Shown here: positions 10,161-22,130 of the stretch, one piece after another
Layout of the letters: every line of letters starts with the position of its first letter
Position numbering within the stretch: position 1 is the first letter of the stretch
From: Siphonodentalium dalli
Taxonomy: Eukaryota; Mollusca; Scaphopoda; Gadilida; Siphonodentaliidae
Assembly: GCA_032622095.1 (NCBI GenBank)
Contig: CP136068.1
Coordinates: forward strand, 148,253,365-148,317,364
Direction: 5' to 3'
DNA: 64,000 nucleotides
Translations under genes and position numbers: made by a program
Notes under the pieces: model-generated
Told to the model about the DNA's origin: nothing
The model's database searches: none
The model's input: the letters and a program-made list of their open reading frames with translations, nothing else

Positions 10161-11730
10161 AAAAAAGGAGAAAACAAGTACTAAGGTCATAAAAAGAGGC
10201 GTAACCGACGCCCCGGCCAGCACGCCGTACCGGGTGACGACCGTTATAGCCCGGAGACCACCGTATGATGCACCAAAACCCACCGGTACATCATGGCGAG
10301 CGCCCACACCAACTAGGGTAGCTGATGCAACCAACCCTCTACTTAACACAATCACTGCGTTAACCACCAACAGTAATGCTACTAAACAGTAAAACCAGGT
10401 TAGGCCTCTAAGCTGCAATGGAAATAACCATGCGTAAAAAAATGATAGCAGAAACCTTCCCCTCAATGATATCGCATATGATGGCCAACACACATGTGGG
10501 GAAGAACTGCATGGCATTGTAAACCGGTTTTATAACAGACTACCGGGACAGTGCATACTATGTAACTAAGATATATGGTAGACAGGAAGAAAATAATCAA
10601 AGAGGCAGAACGGCATGAAGAATATCGGATCAAACCATAATCGAACTCGATCTATAGTCGTGCGTTGAGAACTCAGACCAAGTTTATGGAACCTAACAGC
10701 TGAAAATGGTTGAATTGTCGAAGCATGCATGATTTCAATGGCAATGGGCCATAATCCTGTAAAATATATCGGATTTCGATCTGTATTGAGTGCGGAGAAA
10801 TGCATACACAACATTTGGCACCGATCAGCGTGAAAAGAGGTCAGATATAGCACCATGCGTAAAGTGTCTACAGACAGAAGGACGGACGGACGGACAGACG
10901 GACAAACAAGCGGTAAAACCGGACCACGACCCTATGGATACCATGCGATCACCGTGACACCACTCCCCATGAGGAATAATACCTAACCGAGTTTGGTGTA
11001 AAGGATGACTATCCCCATGAAACAACAAAACTCCATCGGAAAGCCACCCCTATTGTGAACACAATGATCCAAGTCCCATAAAAATCGCGTAATAAATAAG
11101 CAGAGAAATAAATAAATAATACCACCATCGGTTGTCGGCTATCTCCGTCGCAAAACCTCGCATGAAGTCAAGCGAGGTAAACTAATTGAAAACAGGGAAT
11201 CGGAGTCGGAGTTAATTATCCGCGCGATAGTGTAATTAATTACTGCGGGGCATATCAATAGCATTGTATACTGTTTGGAAGGTAATGTTTTGACAAAAAC
11301 TATAGAAGGCCGATTGAGCGGGGTAGATAACACTTTCGTGTCAAAAATAAAGCTTATGAAAACACGAGCCGGCATGTGAACTTTATTCGGGTGCGTGTTC
11401 GCGATGTTGTATATATGTCACTGTATATTTTGTATATCAATACTTTTCGGTATTCGGTCCATCTTATGTATATAATTTCGTTTTCTCAATATCCATTCAC
11501 TTTATTTAATTGGATCAAAGAATAAATCAATTCAGTTTCCCGTATTTACAATCATTCATTCTTGACAATGCCATATAAAAGCAGTGTTTTCGGCTGTGGC
11601 CGGATTATTGACTCTCGGTTAGGTATAATGCTGTATTCATTTCCAAACGATGAACGTTTACGTGACATTTGGCGGGATTCCTGTGGGAAACCCGTTGCGC
11701 AAAATCAGAAACCGATAACATACACCAAAT
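10161..11730. other. No supported gene; GGAC microsatellite
   Basis: The first 350 bp is the 5' side of the recombinase relic, where a long minus-strand hydrophobic frame has no recognised domain. A degenerate GGAC/GGACA microsatellite lies at about 10868-10910. The rest is AT-rich, and I see no coding signal. Confidence 0.5.
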
Positions 11731-12125
11731 AAAGAGCGTTTAGTTTGACGAGTCAGTCATGGTTACGAATACATACAGTTGCAGTTAAAGTGGGGAGTAT
11801 GTTGATGAATAATTCACGATGACAACTGTTCTAAGTCGAGTCCCCATTTCCTTCACCATGGCTCAATAAAGAGCGTTCCAAGTTAATAGTTTTCCTAATA
11901 TGGTACGAATAAAAAGAGTTTAATAAAGCGGGAATTGCTATGACTTGGAAGGATATATAAAGCATGCATATCGGAAATTCGTGTACATGATTGTATTGAC
12001 CTCTCTGTGTGTAATCAATAAACAATCACGCTGACAATTGTTCTAAGTCGAGTCACTTTACCTTGACGCAATAAAGAGCGTTCACTATTGCGATATATTT
12101 CGAATAAAGAGTGCTTGTATATGTG
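11731..12125 (+). repeat. AATAAAGAGCGTT repeat cluster
   Basis: AATAAAGAGCGTT motifs occur at about 11728, 11867 and 12069, with degenerate copies near 11908 and 12105. Two longer blocks (11797-11880 and 12016-12080) share a TTGTTCTAAGTCGAGTC segment, showing duplication. The motif recurs at 20095 and 20140 and inverted at 12560. It belongs to a dispersed repeat of unknown class. Confidence 0.6.
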
Positions 12126-13329
12126 ATTACATATTAAACTGGATTATGATCCCTCCTTCAAAAAGTGTTATATATGAATGGGTGTTTAAACGAAGCACGG
12201 CGAACGTTTAATATTTTATAATCCTATTGTTATGCGTAATTGACACATAGGTCGAGTTATGACCTGGATATTCAATAGACCGCATCGCTAGAGTGCCAAT
12301 TTTATAGGCCAATAACCATGCATAGACGCAGTGAAGTTCCATCAGTGACAGTCGGCAAGATTGTTGGGGTGTGGGAAGCAATATTCCGAAATATATATAA
12401 ACACCATATTGCCCTAATATATACATGATTCATAACCAAGAAAAAATGAATTTATCATATCATATTGGTAATGACTGAATTGATTATAAATGATTAAATC
12501 CGACAGCAATAAACCGATTTTTGTTTTTGTTCTACCGCGTTACAATAAATTAAAACGAAACGCTCTTTATTCACACACGACTAAGGGCATCTGGAAATTG
12601 GAATGTTTACGAGATGATAATTGCCTAATAACTGTGCAAGTCTTCGCATATATATGCAATCTTTATATGAATATATAATATAGAATATAACTTGGGACTA
12701 TCCCGGTAACGAAAAAAAATATATAAATACGAGCACGTGTTTATATAGGTAAATGCGCGCCAAACTGAATAATATACAGGCATGGCTTTATAGTAACAGC
12801 ACCTCGCGATGCATATAATAATAATAACACGATAAAGACAGTTAATACGAGAACGGCGATGTTTTCGTTATAAAAAGAACGATTGGCGGCCGAATATTAG
12901 ATTATATGCGCCCAATGGACATTTTATATATATATTATCGGTATATTGAAAGAAAATATTATTGTTTTTTTCAGGACCGTATTCCTTTAAACATATTTAT
13001 TACCAATAAGTATATAACAATACATATTGGGATTGGAGGTCAAGTGCGATCCACTTATACATAACCCCCTCTCCCAATTTCCGTCTTAACACCGGTACAT
13101 AATAATGTGGGTTGTCAACACGATAGGTATAACATAATGTACAAGTGTATACAGACAGTGGATCATTGTATATTATTGGAAGTATAGTGTATAGTCTCAG
13201 CACCCCACCAATTCTAAATAATTTCATGAATGATTTCAAGTAGCTGTTTTAAATGTGATACATGCACCTCGTGGTGCATTGATAACATTTGTACAATTTG
13301 CATTCAAATGATTCGAGCGCCTTAACAGA
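12126..13329. other. AT-rich DNA, no supported gene
   Basis: Short chance frames only. No motif, inverted repeat or splice pattern convinced me. Confidence 0.5.
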
Positions 13330-14134
13330 ACTTTGTCGGATTTACCTCTTGAGTTGTATCTCGGAAGTAATTTTGCACAGCTTGAAAGATATGTTCAGTT
13401 TATAATTGTTCGAAGTGCGGGTCCCCAAATATAAGTGCCATAACTGACTATATTAAAGCGCAGAAGATTATTACGGCGTGTAATTCTTTCTTCAAAGTGT
13501 GGTTGGCATTCAAAAAAATTGTGGAAAGCATTCGCTACAGAATGTCCACACCTACCTGTAGCAGAAATTGCTATATAATTTTTAAGTTTATCAGCTTGGA
13601 GATTAACACATTCACACCACTGTTTACAATGAAGGATGTTTAATAGCCGTTTACCATATGAAAAACATGTTGGTAGTTGGAATGGCTTAGTTACTAGTGC
13701 TTTCTTGAACCTATCGAGTGGAATGTTTCATCCTGTGTTTGTTTGTTTGTTTTTTTGTGTTATTTATTTTGTCCGCCAATTTGTTCCAATCCATAACGCA
13801 TATGGGGAAGAAAGTGTTATCTGTTCATTTGCTATTTGAAATGGGACGATATAAATTTGATGTATTTCTCAGTTCGTAATCAGTTATCCTTAACCTTTGA
13901 CGGAAGAAGCCGAGTTAAGTAGGCGGGGGCTTTGCTGTTTGCAATATCGTAAAATATACTCATTCGTTTAACATACCGCCCACTGTCCAGCTTCTCCCAT
14001 TCGAGTTCAAAGAGCAACCTATCATGGGGGACCGATTTTGTACAACCTGTAACCATACGAGTGTACGGGTCACCCGAGCTGTCCGCCCGGGGGAAGAAGG
14101 AGAAGTGCTGACTCACTTGTGAGTACCTCCTCAC
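13330..14134 (-). pseudogene. Non-LTR retrotransposon reverse transcriptase, C-terminal end
   Basis: On the minus strand, frame 13880-14134 has the conserved post-RT pattern (LLFELEWEKLDSGR...MSIFYDIANSKAPAYLTRLLP). After a frame change comes DYELRNTSNLYRP, then a Cys-rich segment (GRCGHSVANAFHNFL), then IFQAVQNYFRDTT near 13350-13400. This order is the usual C-terminus of LINE reverse transcriptases of the CR1/Jockey/RTE groups with the final CxxC/H motif. At least three frame breaks and one or more stops are present. The catalytic part upstream is missing, consistent with 5' truncation. A partial TTAA element follows at 14205. Confidence 0.75.
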
Positions 14135-14204
14135 ACGATTGTTAGAAAGTGAGTTATGCTGACATCTTGTGTTTTGTTTTGTTTTGTATCGTTTGTGTTT
14201 TATT

Positions 14205-14400
14205 TAAATCCAAACTGATAGAAGACACTGTCATTATGATAGATTAATTAAATCCAGCGGCCCTCCACGGCAAATGGGTTTGTTGTATAGTCGCCGATAT
14301 CTGCGTCCCGAATCGAGAAGTAAATATTTACAATTGAGCGTATTGCTGGTGATGTTTTATGTAAAGAGCTACGGCCGATTAGCGTGAGGACCCTACTGCA
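14205..14400 (-). mobile_element. MITE-A (TTAA family), partial copy
   Basis: This segment matches the middle of the MITE-A copies at 21643-22014 and 32544-32917, including AATTAAATCCAGCG-like and AGTAAATATTTACAATTGA blocks, but lacks clear ends. It is oriented on the minus strand relative to the 18932 copy. Confidence 0.6.
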
Positions 14401-15800
14401 ATTATGTAACTCCCGAAATCAAAAAGAAACTAAAATGCACTCGGAGAGATGCCAACGTGCGCAACAAGGTAATAATTAAAAAATAATTTCACTGTATTTT
14501 ACTTAATTTATGTAATTTAATTTAATGTTAGCAAAACAAGACAATTATCATTGCGCATTTCATCACAGATAAAAGGCAAATTACAATATTAATCATTTAA
14601 TTAAAACCAATTCCATGTTGCCGAAAGGATGAGACTTTAATATCGATTACATTTTTATTTTCAGCGGCATATTTTCATTTTCATTTTCCGATAGTCAAAG
14701 TTGACCGAAGGAGCAATTATAAGAAATAATTAAAACCATTGATGTAAATATTGATAACAGCCAATATGCAACAATAAATATCAAGAATTAATCAATAATT
14801 AAGCAATAACGATCATTTGATGTAACAATAAACTCTTCAAACGATGTCAACCAATGCGTTTTGTTTTGTGTTACGTCATTCGTCGTATGTGACCCGGAAC
14901 TCGGTTGAAGGTTAGGCTATGCAGCCAATTGCGTCGAATTACGAAATCGCGTTTTGAATGTCTTTTCCCGCATGATAAAAAGAGGGCTTCGCACGAACCA
15001 AAAACGATCAAATTTCCCCAATATAAGTAAAACTACCCAAATGAAGTCTAGGTAGGTCCCGAAGGAGTCTATAGACTCTTTGATGTAGAGTACTGATGGA
15101 GAAAATGTAGGTCGATCAATTATTGTCATAACTCTGACGTATTTTGACCTGGGAGAAAAAATCGAAACCGAGGCTCACTATGAGCATGCCAGTTTTAAAT
15201 ATAGAAACAGGGAATCCCGGCAAATGGCGAAATCGGCGACAAACAAATAATCGAAAACACATAAAATAAACATAGCAAAAACGCGGCACAATAAAAATGT
15301 CAGAACGCCACGAGGTTTTACGTCGTTTATGGTGACGTCATGGAGTGAAACGGAGTAGAGCGACACCAAGGTTCGAATCCGTCTGATCGCCATACTGTTG
15401 CGCGAGCGCACGTAACAAGGAACTTGCCGCATGTCGTCGGAAAAGGCTGAGACTTGTTGTCCGTTTCCCAATCCATGCACTTGAAAGAAGCGAATGAATC
15501 GGTTATAATTAAATGTTTGCGCCTAGTATCAGGTATTCAGTCGATAGGCCGATCACGCAGCGAGGGGTCCAGGAAGATGTAACCTATCTGTGGCGGCACG
15601 CGGGGGTCGCGTGACTTCGTGACGTCATTGTTCCAAAATGTTGGCGCCGAGAAGCCGAAGTCATAGACGCACAGACAAGACTTCGGTTGGAAATCTCCAT
15701 GGCAGGCGAATCTTTACCACTTCCGCGGAAAGACAAGAAACGCGAGTATTTTAAATATATTCCTGGACCCTAGTTTGTGGCAATTAATTGCTTTTGTTTC
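14401..15800. other. No supported gene; CRE-like sites
   Basis: AT-rich then mixed sequence. Two TGACGTCA (CRE) palindromes occur near 15333 and 15630. A perfect tRNA box-B string at about 15370 lacks a matching T-stem. No coding signal is supported. Confidence 0.45.
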
Positions 15801-16430
15801 AAAATGTCGCATTTCGACATCTCGGAAAGCGCAAATACAGCCCCCAAACGCATAACTTTCCGAAAATGGGTTGCCTCGTCAACCGGACGCAAATTGGGGG
15901 CATTGACCAAATTATTTTGGAGGATGTATAGACCACGACTGATGACCCATATAATATGAGTCGTCACCTGGATAATTCCGTCATGCCAAATAGTCGGACA
16001 CAGCATGAAATTAACGCGTACATGCATGGCTATAAAGTTATATAAAAGGAAGCATTGTAACATTAGAAAGGGTGGTTCGGTGGCCATTTTGAATGGCGCC
16101 CACAGGCTGAAGGAAGATTTGAGAGCAAGGTTAGTTTCAGATGTTGGAAAATAGCCCTGGATCATTTAGCTTTAGAAAAACCATTTATATTTTATTCAAA
16201 CATAACAGCATATAGCGAAATTACAGCCCCCAACATCATAAATTTCCGCAAAGAAGGTGCTATGGCAACCGGTCGCAATGTGGTGGGATCTACCCAAAAT
16301 TCCTAGGATATTGATAGACTGCGGGTGATACCCATATAGTATGAATTGTCACGATGAGAATCCTGCCATGGCAAATCGTCTGCCCCAACCTTGAAGGAAG
16401 GCATAAGTTACTATAAATTCATTGATAAGT
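15801..16430 (+). repeat. Diverged ~390-bp tandem duplication
   Basis: Segments at about 15828-16060 and 16215-16430 share the ordered blocks TACAGCCCCCAA, ATAA-TTTCCG, CAACCGG-CGCAA and GATGACCCATATA-TATGA, with substitutions and small indels. The copies are old. No coding function is apparent. Confidence 0.6.
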
Positions 16431-18390
16431 AAGCATGTATGCAACCAATCTCGTCTGAGTAAAGTTATCGCAAAAGAATCACGACCCAAACGAGTTCAGT
16501 CCTCGTGAGGCTAATTAGCACTCATAGCACAAACCCCGCTCACTGGACCACAATGATCAAATCTAAAATAATAATTATTTTGAACATGACCATAGTGTCG
16601 TAGAAATCCGCTCAATCTACATGATAACCTATGTGCCCGCATACCTAACTATTATGTAACAGAGTTTGTAATAGTAACAACGGTAATATCCTATATGATG
16701 ACCAGAATAAACCAACGGAATTGAATTAAGGGGATGGAAAAGTCTGTTTCACGAAAAATGTCGAACAAACGGGCTGACAAAAATGCCCCTGTCCACCTAA
16801 AATCAGACATAAATAGACATAACAACATGAGAAAAATTAGAGCATACATCGGGGTAAAGGGGGGGGGGCACTAATAGATGTGAACTAAAAAGCTTTATGT
16901 ACCAGAAAAGTGACTTGGAAACAGAAGATATCTGCACTATTAGGACAATGTTTGGGCAGTCAAATGTAAAAAAAATATACCTCAACAGTAACATTAGGCA
17001 GCCCATTATGAAAAGTGACATACAATGAAGAGCCAAGGAACAATTCTTTTGATTAGTGTTTACGGTAACGTGTGAAAAACGTCCGCTAAAACCTGTCAGT
17101 CAGTTTTTCTTGGGGAGCTAGTCGCCATATTTATATTGTAGACACATGTTCCTGATGTTGTCATTTATGAATTCGTGGCAGGTACATGAAAATCTGCCAT
17201 GAAAGCAAATCGATCCGTCTATCGGGCAAATGTAAGATGTGAAATAGATGCTGACCGTTTGTTCAAGTCGTTGGAATTAATTTCATTGCCTAATTATCCA
17301 CGATTTATATAAGTTTTGTACCGTTTACAGATGAAAGTGTTGATACTCTAAAAGATTAGAATTACTACTCCAGTCGAAAGCGAGATTACAAGATGTCGTA
17401 TTATGACCCAAAGTACATAACTAGAAAAATTACATGTTTTATATATTAAAAAACAAATTTATAAATGGGAAAGTACCGTATTCCGACGAAATATGTCATA
17501 TTTCACGACGGACTCACGGTGGGGGTTCGCTTCCGGTCAATTCTAGTTTGGTGCACTGTAAGAAAACACTCGCGAAGAAAAGTACGGTTTATAAAATGGA
17601 AATATAAAGTAATCGAGAAATTGTCGGTTATCAGATACAAACATAGAGCTTATACTGACGAGAACTTTGTTGATTATTGAATATTATGTGTGAAAAACAT
17701 GAAGTTCATCCATTCTAGGCCGGTGAGTAATTAGTGATCATCGGGATGTAGGGTGTAATCCGCCGTGGCCACATTGACCAAACTGGCCATCCGCTTAAGA
17801 GCCAGCCCACTGCATTGCGCACCTGGCAACCCACCACAAAGTAGTCATAAAAAGCAAATCGCCACATATTCGCGTGCAACGGATAAAGGGTGGCTGCCCC
17901 GATGAATTGGAGCTAAAACAGTGATGGAGCTCCTACCAAGGTGGGCTCTCGCCTCCGGGAAACCTAGCTGAATGCCAAGTCAAATGTCTCAATCCAAATA
18001 TACCTGTGAAAAATAAGAATGGAATGACGAAAAACCTTAATCTTCAAACATAGCCCTAGAAACTAGTCAAAGGGGTATAGTGGTCCATTTCAAGATAACT
18101 GTCCTCGAGCCTTTGACATTAAATTGATTTAGTTAGCTTTGGCAGTCGATGAATTCTCATTCCTGGTGGGCAGGGTCAATGGAAAGTTCATATTACCTGT
18201 ATAAGTCTTCATAGCATTTTTGCAAACGTCATGCATAAGCCTAACACCGCTCTGGTTAACCACGCATCTCACATGAACACAGACAATCATTTCAAGACAG
18301 CATCCCCAGACTGGAATAGACTGCACACATAGCAAACACCTAGATGGTGATGATACATCAGTAGACCCAAATGTATCTCGAAACAGGAGC
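16431..18390. other. No supported gene
   Basis: A poly-G run lies at about 16859-16869. The minus-strand frame at 18129-18335 (Cys-rich, ending in a stop) has some coding feel but no recognised domain or splice context, so it is not called. Confidence 0.4.
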
Positions 18391-18622
18391 TAGAAATTAT
18401 TGACCTTGTGGTCTGTGCGAAATTCGTTTGAATGGGCAGTCGGGTATCGACAACGTCACCACGAAGACAATCAATCAATCAAGGTACCCGACTTTCTCGT
18501 GGTTGGCGCTCAGATGTTCACTTGACCTCGAAATTTCTAAACCGCTGACCCCGGTCGCAGGTCGATACAATATTAAGGTCGACCGTCTATAAAAATCTTT
18601 TCCTTCGTAAAATTTATTTTAT
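18391..18622 (+). mobile_element. 232-bp dispersed repeat, copy 2
   Basis: This is a nearly identical partner of 7037-7268; the one difference I see is G/A in the CAATCAATC-GAGG part. Flanks differ from copy 1, so this is a recent dispersal, not a segmental duplication. The class is uncertain (SINE-like or a short non-autonomous element). Confidence 0.7.
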
Positions 18623-18931
18623 TGTCCTGATATCAGTGATATAAATGAATGCCTATTAGTATTATCCTGAAATAACTTTATGCCACTTTGGCGAACATGG
18701 GAACCACGGTACAATTTATGCCATTTAGGCACACTTCAGAGTGAAATCTGGGCTTATATTTTGGCGAGAATCCAAATCTAGATTCTCGTAAATATTCTCG
18801 CAAATTACCCTGGATTCTCGTGAAAAAGTATATATCAGCAAAAAGCAAAATCAGATGAAATATATGCCCTGGAAATATAGCAAATCGTTTAATGCTTTAG
18901 AATTTTTGTTTTCGGAGATTTATATATATGC

Positions 18932-19331
18932 TTAAAGACATATTATGGACTTGTTATGGACTTTTTCGGGGGCGAGAAATTGATAAGTTAGTGCTCGGGC
19001 ACTTTGCCAACCTGGGGAATGCTATCATTCTACTAACATCACTGAAAATTTCCAAAGAAATCTACAACACGACTTCATAGAGAACATCGTCTGAACTACT
19101 CCAAATTGTAAATATTTACACCTCGATTCGGGGCGCAACTATCGGCTATAATTAAACAAAAATGATTTCGCCATCGAGAGTCATTGCATTTAACTAATAT
19201 ATAAGAATGACGTTGTGTATCATCCATTTGGATTAATATTCGTAACAAATAACTACTTTGAGAAAGATTATTCTTAATTTCTATTTGATCACTCTGCCCG
19301 GTGTCTGCCGGAGTGTTTCACGTCACTTTAA
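18932..19331 (+). mobile_element. MITE-A (TTAA family), 400-bp copy
   Basis: The element begins TTAAAGACATATTATGGACT and ends CACTTTAA, with TTAA at both outer edges. Internal landmarks are TTCTACTAACATCACTGAAA, AAATATTTACACCTCG and a GAGTGTTTCACGTCAC end. Related copies are at 21643, 32544, 50814, 53322 (nested), 48627 and 14205 (partial). TTAA target use is typical of piggyBac-type transposition. Confidence 0.85.
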
Positions 19332-19434
19332 TCAAGGAAGACTGTTCAGAAAAACTGCATTTCAAGACCACCAAACAACTTTCCTTTTTAGGGCCACCAC
19401 ATCTTTCCAAAGATGTACTTCTTCCATTTTGCTA

Positions 19435-19610
19435 TCAAAGACCGAAAAATGTCGTTAAACTAGAGATCCAAATACCCCCTATATCTTGAGATATTATAAA
19501 GACCGAAAAATGTCATTAAACTACAAAGACCGAAAAATGTAGTTAAACTAGAGATCCAAACATCCCCACCCCCTATTTTTTGAGACATTAAAGAACGAAA
19601 TATGTCGTTA
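19435..19610 (+). repeat. GACCGAAAAATGTCGTTAAA short tandem repeats
   Basis: Three to four imperfect copies of GACCGAAAAATGT-GTTAAACTAGAGATCCAAA follow each other directly after the MITE-A region. Each is joined by a pyrimidine-rich or TTGAGA segment. Non-coding. Confidence 0.7.
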
Positions 19611-19635
19611 CACCATCAATACATAATTTGTGTTT

Positions 19636-19730
19636 ATGAAAGTCTGGCACCCATTAGCAGTTTGTTTTCAGTACATTTTAATATTCATTGGAACGTAAAC
19701 AATTATTCTCTGACATAAATCATGTTAATA
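19636..19730 (+). repeat. Dispersed repeat shared with 62820-62910
   Basis: A block beginning GAAAGTCTGGCACCCATTAG and ending ACATAAATCATG is also found at about 62821-62908, inside an inverted-repeat element. This copy lacks the flanking arms. Confidence 0.75.
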
Positions 19731-21050
19731 TCGCCTTTCGTTACTGGTTTCCTCGACTCAAATATTTCTTACTGCTCAATACTTATAATTAAAAAAAAAA
19801 TTCTGTGTTTTGTGTCACTTCTTAATAGCATTCTGTATTCTGCTATTGAAAAGAAAAAAGTTGCAGTATACCTTAAAGGTACGGAAGGCCTTGGTGGGTA
19901 TCCTGTGAACATATTTCCACCTGTCAAAAACCGCTACAAACGAAAATAATATTCAAATATAGACAGACTTTGTTAATATACAAATGAGAAATATCTCATA
20001 AACAGTATGTTATTGTCGTAAATTTGACGATTGTTATGTAAACAAAGCATAAAAAGTTACTTTCCTGGTGTTTCTTTATATTATGATGGTAAACATAAAG
20101 AGCGTTCCTTGTTGCTCAATTCCTTATTTGGAAATAATAAAGAGCGTTTATACCATTTGTGTGTGATTAGCCAGTAGCATTGTGCTGCCTTCTATAACAC
20201 AACCAGACTCTTGTTTAGGTAAAAATGTAGTAGGTCTTTATGTAAGCATGATGCTTAAGCGATAGTGATCGTATATTTGAACCAAAATGTATGCGTTTTA
20301 ATATTTTTCTGTTTACGGTGTTTGGAACAAATATGAATATTTTCGACAACTAAGCCCTCTCGTCCCTTTAATATAATTAATATAACATCCCTCATCCAAT
20401 AATCTCCAAATTGCATATCTAATTTCAATCATAGTTACACGTCACACCGCCCCTCATCATTTGCCAATTGTACACCCTTTTTTTGCTGCTGCTGCTGCAA
20501 CTGCTCAATTTCTTTAAAAATTATTGAAAAAATGGCCTTCCCGCCCGCCGACATTTACCTCTGATTTTTTTTTTCGATCATCGGTCCACACCAAAATTGA
20601 GCACACGTCCCTATATAATATACCTATTTAAACCGACTATACACGGTGGTGTAATAGATCAACCGTTAATTTAACCGTTTAGGTAGCATATTTCCACGTA
20701 TAGGTTATCACGACAAATCCCTGCTGATCTGTTATTAATGAACCAAACATGTCAACACACTCTGGCCCGCCAATGCTACAGTGTATAAACGTAACGGGAC
20801 AAATATGCACATTATATTGGCAGCTAACGAGAACATTCATCAACAGAAATCTGCTCACCCCATTCAGCCGATACGATAGAAACTAAACGATTTGTTACTT
20901 TTAATTACCCGTACGTAATTACACTACTTGCGTGTTAATAAAGTACGACCCCATTACCACTAAAGGTGAAACATGGGATTTAGAACATTAATATTCACTC
21001 TTACATAGTTCCACATCCAAGGTTCGTCTTGTGTAATCGTATGTCAGTTG
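19731..21050. other. No supported gene; short repeats
   Basis: Two AAAGAGCGTT motifs (20095, 20140) lie beside a CArG-like CCTTATTTGG at about 20122. A short GCT triplet run is at 20487. The rest is AT-rich without coding signal. Confidence 0.5.
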
Positions 21051-21059
21051 TAACGTTGT

Positions 21060-22130
21060 GAAACTGCAACCGAACTGAATCATTCTATGCTAAACAGTTC
21101 ATGGGTGACCTGATGCATGCATCTTAGTTATCTTGTATGATATACTGAGTCGAAATTTATGTCGACTGGTCTGTCATGTCATAGCTTGCACGCTCAATAG
21201 ATCATTGACTCTGTGGATGGCGAGATTTCCATGCACGCACTATATACCACAAGCTCTGACAAAAACTGCTTTAATTCAGACATTATTTTAGCAGTGACTT
21301 CTGAACCATTGTCACGCTGCAAAATGTGTGGAGCGCCGAACAGAAGAAATATATCCAAGTTGATACGCAACATCACAAGCTCTTTTCGATGTCAACGGAC
21401 GGACTATGCAGAATGTTATTAGATGGTCCTGATACAACATTATTCACTTACAAGAACAATGTGGTAGCAACTGCATGTCGATAAGGTCAACTAGGCCACG
21501 AGATAAATAATCTTTAGATAAGATTGGCCTGACCACCACACCTTTGGTTGCAGGCCTAACATGTTTCCGCTAATCAACGCACACTGTCTTGAACAGTTCA
21601 CTGCGTCTCTGGTCATGTTTGAACATTTCTTCTGTAATTCCTTTAAAGTGATGTGAAACGCTCCGGTAGGGTTATCGATCAAGTAGAAATGGATGACAAT
21701 ATTGCTCAAAGCAGTTATTTTTTACAAATATTAAATCCAAACTGACTAAGAACCGTCATTATTATATATTAATTAAATTCAGTGACTCTCGATGGCTAAA
21801 TCATTTTCGTTACTTTATCGCCGATAGTTGGGTCCCGAATCGCGAAGTAAATATTTACAATTGAGAGATGATGTTCACTATGGAGTGGTACCGTAGATTT
21901 GTTTTATATTTTCGGCGATGTAGTAGAATGCTACATTCCTCCAGTTGACATAGTGCCTCAATACTAACTTAACAGTTTAACACACCTGAAAAAGTCCATA
22001 ATATATGTCTTTAACATTCGATCACGACCGCCGTGGCCAGTGACATTGTGCATAATTGAGCACGTTCTATAACATCAAACGTCTCCTCAATGTGAACAAA
22101 GTACAGTATATTATTGTTAACTGTTTACTG
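21060..22130 (-). pseudogene. KRBA2/SCAND3-type integrase (rve) relic split by a MITE
   Basis: The minus strand encodes, with frame changes, pieces of the retroviral-type integrase found in KRBA2/SCAND3-like proteins: HIEETFDVIERA and GHGGRDRML (22020-22120), KELQKKCSNMTRDAV (about 21600-21640), VVVRPILSKDYLSRGLVDLIDMQ-type spacing (21480-21540), YQDHL...RPL-SKRA (about 21390-21430), and FGAPHILQRDNGSE (about 21300-21345) with the catalytic Asp in the RDNGSE position. In-frame stops and shifts show it is dead. A MITE-A copy (21643-22014) interrupts it exactly between RML and K, with TTAA on both sides. Confidence 0.75.
21643..22014 (-). mobile_element. MITE-A inserted in the integrase relic
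   Basis: A 372-bp copy in reverse orientation, bounded by TTAA at 21643-21646 and 22011-22014. Removing it with one TTAA rejoins the integrase codons on both sides, which confirms the element boundaries and a TTAA target duplication. It therefore arrived after the integrase sequence. Confidence 0.85.

Noticed and set aside
10868-10910. Telomere-like or origin repeat
   Set aside because: Only a short degenerate GGAC microsatellite.
15365-15395. tRNA gene from a perfect box-B-like GGTTCGAATCC
   Set aside because: The T-stem does not pair and no acceptor stem or good box A was found at the right distance.
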